This document shows, piece by piece, positions 53,028-60,599 of a stretch of DNA of 64,000 nt. The DNA is from Bradyrhizobium daqingense (GTDB lineage Bacteria; Pseudomonadota; Alphaproteobacteria; Rhizobiales; Xanthobacteraceae). The stretch is taken from positions 7,054,001 through 7,118,000 of the forward strand of contig NZ_CP088014.1 of assembly GCF_021044685.1 (NCBI RefSeq). Reading direction: 5' to 3'. The first letter of the stretch is position 1. Each line of letters opens with the position of its first letter. The translations under genes were made by a program, and so were the position numbers. Under the pieces are notes generated by a model. It did not search any database. It had not been told where the DNA came from and saw only the letters and a list, made by a program, of their open reading frames with translations.

Positions 53028-53918
53028 TCACGACGATCCGACCTCGATCCGGAACGACAAGGACTCTTCCGCACCCGGCGCGATGTGCATCAGACCGGGC
53101 TTGTCGGTGAACTCGCCGGCAAAGTCGGCGGGACTCGCATAGCCGCGCCAGGGCTCGATGCAGAGGAACGGCGCGCCCGCCGGCTTCGACCAGACGCCGA
53201 GTTCGCGAAAGCCGCGCCAGGACATTGTCAGCCAGGGCCCAGCCGATGCGCCCTGCCCCGCAGCGTAGCGCGCCGAATTGCTGTCGATGCGGTCGAAGAT
53301 GATGGCATCATCGACGAACAGGGATTCGGACAAGGGAAGCACCGTGCCCTTGACGGGACCAGGCTCTGCCGCAGCGCGCAGCAATCCGCCATCGAGACGG
53401 CGGACCGGAGACAATTCCGCATGCGCAAAAGACAGGGCGTAGCTCTCTTTCGCCAGCCCGGATCGGAGCGGCCAGTTGAAGGCGGGATGGCCACCGATCG
53501 AAGCCGGCAAGGTCTCCTTGCCGGTGTTGGCGATGGTGAGCGTGAGGTCGAGGCCGGACTCGTCGATGGCATAGGCGGCCGACAGGCGGAACGCGAACGG
53601 ATAGAGCGTGCGCGTCGCCTCGCTGTCCTCGAGCACCAGCGTGCAGCGGCTCTCGGCCCGCTCCCCCCACGCAAAGCGGCTGTCGCGCGCAAAGCCGTGC
53701 TGGGTCATCCGATACGTCTTGCCCCGGTGCCGCAATTCGTCATTGGCGAGGCGCCCGACGATCGGAAACAGCAGCGGCGCATGGCGCGGCCATTCCGGCC
53801 CGGCCTGCCAGAGGTATTCGATGCCGTCCCCGTCCTTCAGCGAGCACAGCTCGGCGCCGTGCGCCTTGACGGCCGCGGTGAGAGCGCCGCTGCGAAGGGT
53901 ATGGGTGTCATCGCTCAT
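53028..53918 (-). CDS. Aldose 1-epimerase family protein
   Basis: A 296-residue protein of the galactose-mutarotase-like fold, which interconverts alpha and beta anomers of sugars or hexose-6-phosphates. It shows LLFPIVGRLANDELRHRGK and TYRMTQHGFARDSRF, then SIGGHPAFNWPLRSGLA, the family's active-site histidines. The last part (WSKPAGAPFLCIEPWRGYAS) is typical for the YihR/YeaD-like branch. The ATG at 53918 is preceded by GAGGG at good spacing. It stands last before the accessory region. Confidence 0.85.
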   Translation of the reverse strand: MSDDTHTLRSGALTAAVKAHGAELCSLKDGDGIEYLWQAGPEWPRHAPLLFPIVGRLANDELRHRGKTYRMTQHGFARDSRFAWGERAESRCTLVLEDSEATRTLYPFAFRLSAAYAIDESGLDLTLTIANTGKETLPASIGGHPAFNWPLRSGLAKESYALSFAHAELSPVRRLDGGLLRAAAEPGPVKGTVLPLSESLFVDDAIIFDRIDSNSARYAAGQGASAGPWLTMSWRGFRELGVWSKPAGAPFLCIEPWRGYASPADFAGEFTDKPGLMHIAPGAEESLSFRIEVGSS

Positions 53919-54029
53919 GCGCGACATCCCTCGTTTGTGCAGGGCGCTGAAACCAAACGAAGAATTTGGCTTCGTTCTGCAGATCGATTTGACGCTCTAC
54001 TTGAAAATGTATTAATAATAATAACATTT

Positions 54030-54596
54030 TTAGATAGCATTTCGCCACGCCCATGAACTGATCATCGCCCGAATTGCGCGATCGCGCCGGTTGATGGCAC
54101 GAGTCTCATAACGGTCCAACTTAGCGAGTTCAGGCAGCGCCCGGCGTACAGCTTCGGCATCGCGGGCGACCTCTTCAGAGGGCATCGCCGCCCACGGGTC
54201 GGATCGTGCCGGAGGCGAAACGCTACTTCGCAGCGCGAGCTTGAGGTAGTCCAAGCCGCCTCTTCGTGAGGTGAAGTTTGGCGGCGGATCGACAGATCCC
54301 AGCGCCGATACGCCCTTTATCAGCTGTGTTCTGACTTGACGGACGCGGGCGAGGTCGAAGGCGGCGCTCGCCGCGGCCCGGGCCAACCCAAGGGCAATGC
54401 GGTCAGGCCTTGGGCCAGCCATCTGCTGGGCGAGCTTCTCAATCGCTTTGGCCTGCACTGCGGTGGCCCGGAACGAAATGGATAGCCCGTGCCTGAGCGC
54501 GTTTCCGCTGGAGCGTTTCTTCCCCCCGCGAGAGCGCGGCCCGGTGCTCTTTCTAGCATTTTGCCGATTGGCTGCGATCTGACTTTGGCTCGCCAT
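54030..54596 (-). CDS. Uncharacterised protein with an NARKSTGPRS motif, C gene of a pair
   Basis: A 188-residue protein, start ATG 54596, with an N-terminal basic motif ANRQNARKSTGPRSRGGKKR followed by SSGNALRHGLS. This Asn-Ala-Arg-Lys-Ser-Thr-Gly-Pro box is widespread in uncharacterised proteins of rhizobia, acidobacteria and planctomycetes and is often present in many copies per genome. The rest is helical and Ala-Arg-rich. No function is known; DNA or RNA binding is a guess from charge. It begins 2 bp after the upstream gene's stop, so the two are one unit. Confidence 0.6.
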   Translation of the reverse strand: MASQSQIAANRQNARKSTGPRSRGGKKRSSGNALRHGLSISFRATAVQAKAIEKLAQQMAGPRPDRIALGLARAAASAAFDLARVRQVRTQLIKGVSALGSVDPPPNFTSRRGGLDYLKLALRSSVSPPARSDPWAAMPSEEVARDAEAVRRALPELAKLDRYETRAINRRDRAIRAMISSWAWRNAI

Positions 54597-54598
54597 GA

Positions 54599-55192
54599 TC
54601 ACCCCGCTTTCTGGCGAGCAGGAAGCTGCGCGAGCCCAGATTGGTCCGTCGCTCGCTCCACCGCCGTCCGGACCCGAACAGCGAAAGCCTCTCGATAGTC
54701 CGCTAGCGCGTCAAAAGCGCGATGCAGGCGTGCCTGTTGCGCTGAAATCATCCGATCTAGCCTTTCGAGCTGATCGGCTTGGCTGCTAATCGCGGCAGCT
54801 TCAATAGCCCCTTCGTCGAGCTGAAACGCGGCGAGCCGCTTTGCAACCTCGCGCCGCGCCTCCCGCTTGGTGAACCACTCGCGTTCGAGTGCGGCACGCG
54901 CTTCGCACTCGACAGCAGTCTCGGGTAGGCCCAGAACACGATCCAAGACCTCGGAAATTGCCGGCCCAAAAGCAAAGTTGATGACGTGGTCCCTGCATCG
55001 TCGCAGCCGCATCATCTCCCAAAAGCACGCCGCAACATCGGCAAGGAAGATTTTCTCGACGATGTTCTTGGGTTGTATCTCGCGTGCCAATTCCTGTTCC
55101 AGGCAGGCGTACGCTTCCGTTGACTCTGTGATGAGCAGCGAACCCTGCAAGATCGAAAGGTTGAATTGCTTGCTGGGATACCGCGGGACCAT
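54599..55192 (-). CDS. Uncharacterised helical protein, first gene of the pair
   Basis: A 197-residue, mainly helical, charged protein (SLLITESTEAYACLEQELAR; EWFTKREARREVAKRLAAFQ; ERLDRMISAQQARLHRAFDA). No membrane segment, signal or known catalytic motif is visible; a coiled coil is possible in the last third. I chose the ATG at 55192, since the upstream codons look non-coding. Its stop lies 2 bp from the start of the motif-carrying gene. Its role is unknown. Confidence 0.55.
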   Translation of the reverse strand: MVPRYPSKQFNLSILQGSLLITESTEAYACLEQELAREIQPKNIVEKIFLADVAACFWEMMRLRRCRDHVINFAFGPAISEVLDRVLGLPETAVECEARAALEREWFTKREARREVAKRLAAFQLDEGAIEAAAISSQADQLERLDRMISAQQARLHRAFDALADYREAFAVRVRTAVERATDQSGLAQLPARQKAG

Positions 55193-55405
55193 GGGATGCT
55201 CCGATCTTATCGGCCAAGATGGCAATAACTTGCCCTCACCTCCGCTCGGCCGTGGAGCTGGAGGCGCACGCGGTTGGCGGCCGGCGATTCTGCACCGGCC
55301 AAATAAAGATGAGCTATTTAGAGAGTCGAAGTCCTGCGGTCCGCCCGAACTTCGTTGCCTCGGATCCCGAGACACTGCGCGCGACGTCGTCGCCGCACTT
55401 TAATT

Positions 55406-55747
55406 ATGGCTCAACTACCAACTCTTTTCAACAAGCTTCGAACAGCGGCTCGTCTGAGAATCCCTGTCGGCGCCGCAAACTATATGTTTGAAAAAAGCTC
55501 GCGTTTCAATATTGTGCGTCGTGCTCTTGAGGAGCGGGCCGCGGGCGATGTCCGTGAGGCGGTGGTCCGGCGACGCCGACCAACCTTAAAGCCGCTCGAT
55601 GCATTAATTCGTAACGACAGCGAGTCCTTCTCACCATCGCGATGCGGTATGCGGGAAGACTCCATTTGCAGGCTTCACCCCATCGCCGCGCGCCTGTGTA
55701 GGCGCGCATTGGAGACCGAGCATGACCGAAAAAGACATTCGAACTGA
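55406..55747 (+). CDS. Possible small basic protein, uncertain
   Basis: A 113-codon open frame starting MAQLPTLFNKLRTAARLRI, rich in Arg and Ala, with no recognisable fold and no ribosome-binding site before the ATG. It overlaps the next gene by 26 bp. It might be a remnant of a longer gene or not coding at all. I list it only because the 1 kb around it is otherwise empty on this strand. Confidence 0.22.
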   Translation: MAQLPTLFNKLRTAARLRIPVGAANYMFEKSSRFNIVRRALEERAAGDVREAVVRRRRPTLKPLDALIRNDSESFSPSRCGMREDSICRLHPIAARLCRRALETEHDRKRHSN

Positions 55748-56033
55748 GGCTCGAGTAATCTTGAGCGCAACCCGGGTACTTCGCAAGGGGCCGAAGAGCG
55801 AACGGATCTCGCTGTTTGGCGCCATTCTTCTGACGCAAGCCGAAAAGGCGTTGCAGGGCAACGATCGCGCCGCCAAGGTGGTGCTCGAGGTGGGGTTACA
55901 TTGCGGCATGTTCGATCGTCGCCAGAAAGATCCCTCGGTCGATCTGACAAAACTCGAGGACGACGAGGTTCCGATTCTGGAGCGGATGCTCGCAAAAATG
56001 CACGCTGGCATTCCGGAGCAAGAAGAAGTCTAA
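55722..56033 (+). CDS. Small uncharacterised protein upstream of the recombination cassette
   Basis: A 103-residue acidic, helical protein (MTEKDIRTEARVILSATRVL; ILLTQAEKALQGNDRAAKVV; DLTKLEDDEVPILERMLAKM). GGAG lies 7-8 bp before the ATG at 55722, so translation is plausible. The middle helix pair resembles the end of phage-associated DUF5681-type proteins, but the Gly-rich box of that family is missing, so I make no family call. It precedes the XRE regulator gene, which points the other way. Confidence 0.5.
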   Translation: MTEKDIRTEARVILSATRVLRKGPKSERISLFGAILLTQAEKALQGNDRAAKVVLEVGLHCGMFDRRQKDPSVDLTKLEDDEVPILERMLAKMHAGIPEQEEV

Positions 56034-56212
56034 AGGTTTCGTCGCTTTTGGCGACCACACAACTCCTCGTCTTCGTTTAGAGGCGAGGCGGCCTGCTGCG
56101 GCGCCTGTTCGACCCCGATCTGCCGCTATCAAGACGTCACCGCTCGTTGCTACTCGAATAGACCTTTACTTCACCGATAAATGTTCAGAACCAGACCGGC
56201 TTCAGCATAGCC

Positions 56213-56524
56213 TTAAGCGCGCGAGGGCTGGTGGTCGTTTGGATCTTCGCTCGCTCCGGCTTCGGGTTTAGACTTGCGCAGACGAACACCGGGTCCGCCG
56301 CCGTTTGCGTCAATGAATTCGACGCCTGCCGCCTCCAAAGCTCCGCGGACTGCAAGGTTATTCGCCGCAGTCATCGAAGTCTCATTATCCGTCAATTCGG
56401 CACGGCGTATTGTGGTCAAGCCCACCGAGGAGGCACGAGCCAAGTCCTCCGCACTCCAGCGGATTAACGCGCGTCCTGCGCGCAGCTGCGCACTCGTTAG
56501 AGGATCGGCGATTGACTTTTTCAT
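56213..56524 (-). CDS. XRE-like helix-turn-helix regulator
   Basis: A 103-residue DNA-binding protein with a helix-turn-helix in ALIRWSAEDLARASSVGLTT followed by IRRAELTDNETSM, and a short basic tail. Such Xre-like proteins often control mobile-element genes. It is divergent from the exonuclease gene, with 63 bp between the two start codons. Two direct repeats in that gap overlap the candidate exonuclease promoter and its own start codon, suggesting it binds there and represses both; this is inference. Confidence 0.75.
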   Translation of the reverse strand: MKKSIADPLTSAQLRAGRALIRWSAEDLARASSVGLTTIRRAELTDNETSMTAANNLAVRGALEAAGVEFIDANGGGPGVRLRKSKPEAGASEDPNDHQPSRA

Positions 56525-56547
56525 TCCAAATGATATTTTTCATTCCA
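56512..56547 (+). promoter_or_regulatory. Promoter with two 12-bp direct repeats upstream of the exonuclease gene
   Basis: TTTTTCATTCCA is repeated exactly at 56517-56528 and 56536-56547, 19 bp apart. A -35 box TTGACT (56512-56517) and -10 box TATTTT (56534-56539), 16 bp apart, direct transcription toward the exonuclease. The first repeat contains the start codon of the divergent regulator. The repeats are seen directly; their use as operators is inference. Confidence 0.55.
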
Positions 56548-56587
56548 CATAGCGTTAAAAACGCCTTTTTGGTGTGGTCTAGTAAGC

Positions 56588-57418
56588 ATGGATTCGCGAA
56601 TGTTTGCAAAAACTGATCCCGATCGTCGAACCTTTCTCGGCGGCTCTGACGCACGAATTATCATGGGCAACGACGATCTCGCCTTGTTGCGGCTCTGGAA
56701 AGAAAAGCGGGGGGAGGTCGAGCCCGATGATCTTTCAAAAAATCTCTTAGTCCAGCTGGGCACAGCAACAGAACAACTGAATCTGTATTGGTACGAGATC
56801 AACACCGGCCAAGGGGTCATAGACCTGCAGCGTCGGATATTTCATCCAGTGCATCGATGGATGGCCGCCACTTTGGACGGCCGCGTTCAGCAGACGGGAG
56901 CTGTGTTCGAAGCCAAATTCATGCTGCCTTGGAATTTCAGCGAGGAAGAGGCAGCCGAGAAACACATGGCTCAGCTGCAGCACAACATGTGGGTTGTCGC
57001 AGCCCGCACCGCTGTACTCTCAATCATCACCGGCGGCGGCAAATGGGTGGAGATCAAGATCGACGCCGATCCACTCTATCAGCACCTTTTGCTGACGGCC
57101 GAGAAAAAATTCTGGCGTTGCGTTCAGAGCGGAGAGCCGCCGGCTCTGTTCAACATTGAGGCCCCACGGCCTCGGCTTGAGGCTGTTAAAGTCGTGGACA
57201 TGTCCTCCTCCAACCATTGGGCCCAGCTAGCTGCGACCTATCTTCAAACCAGAGAGGCGCACGGAGAGCATGAACTCGCCAAGTCAGAACTAAAGAAGCT
57301 CATGCCGGAGGATGCCAAGGAAGCCGTAGGCCACGGGATCAGGGCCAAGCGATCCAAGTCGGGCGCGATCAGCTTCGAGACGCAACCTATGGAGAGCGGC
57401 CATGCACCAATCCAGTGA
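56588..57418 (+). CDS. YqaJ-type phage exonuclease
   Basis: A 276-residue nuclease of the YqaJ / lambda-exonuclease family, which digests DNA 5' to 3' to expose single strands for annealing. The N-terminus has FLGGSDARIIMGNDDLALLR, the family's first motif; the catalytic PD-(D/E)xK set is likely in ATLDGRVQ and VFEAKFMLPW. The C-terminal 80 residues are a charged helical tail. The start ATG at 56588 is used. Its 3' end overlaps the next gene by 17 bp, so the pair is translationally linked. Confidence 0.82.
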   Translation: MDSRMFAKTDPDRRTFLGGSDARIIMGNDDLALLRLWKEKRGEVEPDDLSKNLLVQLGTATEQLNLYWYEINTGQGVIDLQRRIFHPVHRWMAATLDGRVQQTGAVFEAKFMLPWNFSEEEAAEKHMAQLQHNMWVVAARTAVLSIITGGGKWVEIKIDADPLYQHLLLTAEKKFWRCVQSGEPPALFNIEAPRPRLEAVKVVDMSSSNHWAQLAATYLQTREAHGEHELAKSELKKLMPEDAKEAVGHGIRAKRSKSGAISFETQPMESGHAPIQ

Positions 57419-58553
57419 GCGGATTGGGGTCATTGCTGCTGCGCTTGCGCGCGCACAAGCCGAGCTGACCAATCCGGAGAAGACCATGACGGCGATCATG
57501 CGCTCGCCGTTTCCGCGCGAGGACGATCGCACTTTCCGTTACGCCTCCCTTGCCTCCGGTCTAGAGATCGTTCGCAAGACCCTGAGCCAGCAGGAGATCG
57601 CCACCATCCAGACGACTCGGATCGAGGCGGCCACGGCGCAGATCCACCTCACCACCTTGCTGGCCCATTCCTCCGGCGAGTGGATCGCGTCGGAGTGGCC
57701 GGTCTGCGCCGCCAAGGATGTCGAGGCACCACACCGGATGGGCGCAGCCCTCACTTATGCAAGACGCTATGCGTTGTTCGCGCTGGTCGGGATCGCGGGA
57801 GAGGATGATCTGGATGCCCCTGACGCGCCGGCCGGAGCAGGGGCGGAGCCGCAGGCACCTGTTGGCGCAGCCACCAAGCCCGCAAAGGGCGTTCTCAACC
57901 GTGCCCCGATCCTACAGCCGAAGCGATCCGCTGAGCTCCGAGAGTATCTGTTGAACCAACTCGAAGCTCTGCGGGCAAGCGAGGAGCTCCTCGCTTGGGC
58001 AAAGGTCAGCCTTCCGCTCAAGAACACTCTCCTGGAGATGGATGCTCGGGCAGTTGAGGCCGCCTATCAAACCAAGCTCGAGCGCGTTTTCAGCTCCGCA
58101 CCCGGCGTCCTCGAGCCAGATCCCGGAATGTCTGGGAAGCTGCTTCTGGATGCGGCTGCCAGCCCGACCCCGTCGCTGCCGCCGCAGGAGGCCGGGCTTG
58201 CCTATCCCAGAGAGCTGCTCCGTAAGCGCAGCAAGGCCCACCTGATGTTTGTCCGAGAGCAGCCCTGCCTCGTTTGCCAACAAACCCCTTGCGATGCTCA
58301 TCATCTGAAATTCGCTCAGCCAAGCACTCTTGGGCGCAAGGTCAGCGACGAGTTTACGGTGCCGCTATGTCGCCTCCATCACCAAGAATTGCATCGATAC
58401 GGCAATGAACGCGCCTGGTGGGCAAACCTCCAGATCACACCATTACAGGCAGCACTGGACTTGTGGGAGGCTAGTTCCGGCCGTGGCTCGCGCCACGCCA
58501 TCCTAAGCGAACCCATTCCTTCACGCCCGAAGCCTGAGCGCTTCCCTCCGTGA
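57402..58553 (+). CDS. ERF single-strand annealing protein fused to an HNH-like domain
   Basis: A 383-residue protein with two parts. The first (about 1-155) is an ERF-family recombinase: FPREDDRTFRYASLASGLEI, then APHRMGAALTYARRYALFAL and GIAGEDDLDAPDAP. A linker follows. The last 110 residues hold a zinc-binding, HNH-like module: CLVCQQTPCDAHHLKFAQ, then VPLCRLHHQELHRYGNERAW, related to DUF968-type domains. Annealing and nuclease functions in one chain are inferred from domains; neither activity has been shown here. The gene overlaps the exonuclease gene, giving an exonuclease plus annealing pair. Confidence 0.82.
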   Translation: MHQSSERIGVIAAALARAQAELTNPEKTMTAIMRSPFPREDDRTFRYASLASGLEIVRKTLSQQEIATIQTTRIEAATAQIHLTTLLAHSSGEWIASEWPVCAAKDVEAPHRMGAALTYARRYALFALVGIAGEDDLDAPDAPAGAGAEPQAPVGAATKPAKGVLNRAPILQPKRSAELREYLLNQLEALRASEELLAWAKVSLPLKNTLLEMDARAVEAAYQTKLERVFSSAPGVLEPDPGMSGKLLLDAAASPTPSLPPQEAGLAYPRELLRKRSKAHLMFVREQPCLVCQQTPCDAHHLKFAQPSTLGRKVSDEFTVPLCRLHHQELHRYGNERAWWANLQITPLQAALDLWEASSGRGSRHAILSEPIPSRPKPERFPP

Positions 58554-59149
58554 CCGACCATTACGCGGCGCAGCAGTTCCCCCGATTGCTTCGATTCGAT
58601 GATCACGGGTTGGTACCGCTCCCGCTGCTGCTGGCCCCGGCTGCAAGGTTCGGAGAAGGCATGATAGGCGTGGCCACAGCAACAGAAGACAATCTCGGCG
58701 GGCGCGAGCCAGCTCTCGTCAACTCGACGCCGGGGCTTCCCGATCGTCGCCTAGGTGAGGACGCCCTGCCTTTAGAGCAATCGCGCCAGGCCGAATACAA
58801 AAAAAGCCGCCGAGGTCCGCAACGCTCTGGACTCGCCATAAGACCGAAGCGCAGGCGCGCGCTCGGGCACCGAACATACCTTCGATCCGCACCAAATGTC
58901 GCAGCAGAGTGTCCACTCAGGACGATGCAACCGGCTTCGACTCAGCATGACGCGATACCTCCTTGTCGGAGAGCTCGTCGAGATTGGGGGTGCGCAACAG
59001 GAACAACGACCGCCAATCGCCCCGATGGCCAAATTCGATATATCGATAGCTCAGGACGCTTAGCAGGATCGTTATTGCAAGATACGGAAATGAAAGTCGA
59101 AGCGTGTCTTGCAACGGAGATGTATCGGGTGGAATCATTTCAACCATAA
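58550..59149 (+). CDS. Possible protein translationally coupled to the ERF gene
   Basis: A 199-codon frame that opens with a GTG overlapping the ERF stop (GTGA). The first part reads MTDHYAAQQFPRLLRFDDHG and is not obviously out of place, but from about 58917 onward the frame lies antisense to the acyltransferase gene, so the C-terminal part is unlikely to be native. It may be a truncated or decayed third gene of the cassette. No family is recognised. Between 58553 and 58917 I see nothing else convincing. Confidence 0.3.
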   Translation: MTDHYAAQQFPRLLRFDDHGLVPLPLLLAPAARFGEGMIGVATATEDNLGGREPALVNSTPGLPDRRLGEDALPLEQSRQAEYKKSRRGPQRSGLAIRPKRRRALGHRTYLRSAPNVAAECPLRTMQPASTQHDAIPPCRRARRDWGCATGTTTANRPDGQIRYIDSSGRLAGSLLQDTEMKVEACLATEMYRVESFQP

Positions 59150-60134
59150 TGATCGAATGCCACGCATAAATACTGTAGCACATGCATCCGACGACTTGAA
59201 GTGCCCACGCCTCGAACAAGCGATTTGCGGACCATGCCCCGCATAAGACCGCCAGCAACACCATCGAAAACCCAGCGCAAAAGACCGTGGCGTAGTGAAT
59301 GCTGACGGGCCAGGGGCCGTTATCCTTGAGATATATAGCGGCAATCATCAGCAGCAGTCCGGGCAGCAGCCCGCGCGACTGAAATCTCTTGAGTGAAACG
59401 CTGTCCCTGGACTTAGCGTAGAGATCGCAAACCAACATTCCGAATATGAACTGGTAACACGATCCAAATATCCCGCCCACAAACGGGCGAAACATTCCAA
59501 TCCGATCCACCGCGATAAGGTGCCCGACCGTCACGAAAGTTGAGCAGATGACGACGCTCAACAGCAACAACCTTCGAAGGCCTAAGCGCGCGATCAGAAG
59601 AATCAGCAGCGGAAACAAGAGGCTGAACCAGATTTCAACGCCTACGGACCACAATACAGGATTGGAGGGGGGCATAAACCCGTGCGGCACAAAAATGAAA
59701 AGCGTAGATAGCAGTCCGCCGAGCTCCAGATACCACGCATGCGATCCAGCGGGCGATTTGGCATGGAGGGCAACCGTCACGAGGACAACCGTATAGTAAA
59801 GTGGAAGCAACCGGGCTGCGCGATGCCAATAGAAATGCGTGAAGTCGGCGAGCCGATTGATGGCTCGCTTCTTTGTGCGATAGGGCAGATACAGAACAAA
59901 TCCGGAGAGCACAAAAAAGATATTTACACCCAAGAAGCCGTGCTTCGCGACAATGGCTAGGAAACCATTCGGATCAAGTTCGCCAGGAAACGCCGGCGCG
60001 GTGGATGTGAACGGAACAAGCAAGTGAAAGAGAATCACCATCATGATGGCGAGTCCGCGCAAACCGTTGACGGCCCCGATCTTATGCGCGCGGTTATCGG
60101 CTGTGGTGATGGAATCTGCAGATTGTAACGACAA
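58917..60134 (-). CDS. Acyltransferase-3 family membrane protein
   Basis: A 405-residue polytopic protein of the acyltransferase-3 (OafA/YrhL-like) family, which transfers acetyl or other acyl groups to sugars outside the membrane. The N-terminal region has VNGLRGLAIMMVILFHLLVP with the catalytic histidine after the first helix, GVNIFFVLSGFVLYLPYR, and the RAARLLPLYYTVV segment; about ten helices follow. Base composition is visibly lower in GC than in the left part of the window. It could modify a surface polysaccharide, which would fit the glycosyltransferase at the right edge. No signal peptide. Confidence 0.85.
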   Translation of the reverse strand: MSLQSADSITTADNRAHKIGAVNGLRGLAIMMVILFHLLVPFTSTAPAFPGELDPNGFLAIVAKHGFLGVNIFFVLSGFVLYLPYRTKKRAINRLADFTHFYWHRAARLLPLYYTVVLVTVALHAKSPAGSHAWYLELGGLLSTLFIFVPHGFMPPSNPVLWSVGVEIWFSLLFPLLILLIARLGLRRLLLLSVVICSTFVTVGHLIAVDRIGMFRPFVGGIFGSCYQFIFGMLVCDLYAKSRDSVSLKRFQSRGLLPGLLLMIAAIYLKDNGPWPVSIHYATVFCAGFSMVLLAVLCGAWSANRLFEAWALQVVGCMCYSIYAWHSIIMVEMIPPDTSPLQDTLRLSFPYLAITILLSVLSYRYIEFGHRGDWRSLFLLRTPNLDELSDKEVSRHAESKPVASS

Positions 60135-60462
60135 GACGGGATCTCGGTATTCGTGGTTGCCTATTGCGATGCTTCACGTTGAGCGATCTGTGGCTGTCGC
60201 ATCACTCTCGACACGCGCGATGCCAAACTGGCGGCGCGTTCACAGCAACTAGGAGCCTCACCGGATCAAAAGAGTACAGCTAACAGCTTGTATCGCAAAC
60301 ACCTCACGACTCGTTGGGAGGGATTCAGGCAAGCGCAGACCCAACACGAATGCGGCGACAGACGTGCCTTCAAATCGTCAATTACGGCATCTATCAACTA
60401 CAGGATATAGACGGCAGCAGGCTGACTCTGAGGCAGAATTATGAGCGAGGAATTATAGTTTG
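60135..60462. other. Gap with no recognised gene
   Basis: This stretch lies between the divergent acyltransferase and the small membrane-protein gene. It holds only short open frames without ribosome-binding sites and presumably both promoters. I see no repeat, RNA gene or mobile-element end in it. Confidence 0.5.
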
Positions 60463-60599
60463 ATGGTGGGTCTCCTCGTCATATTTGTTCTGCTCGCCAT
60501 TGGCTTCGCGGCCGGCTACGGCACGCGCGAGCTAGTCTCTCGGAGGCGGCACGCCGAGTACTTGCACTTGCAGCCCTACGTTTCGCCCGAGCTCAGAAC

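Noticed and set aside
54000..54035. AT-rich inverted repeat (AAAATGT...ACATTTT) as an attachment site of an integrated element
   Set aside because: No second copy, tRNA end or integrase was found at the other side of the accessory region. It may be only a weak terminator or AT-rich junction.
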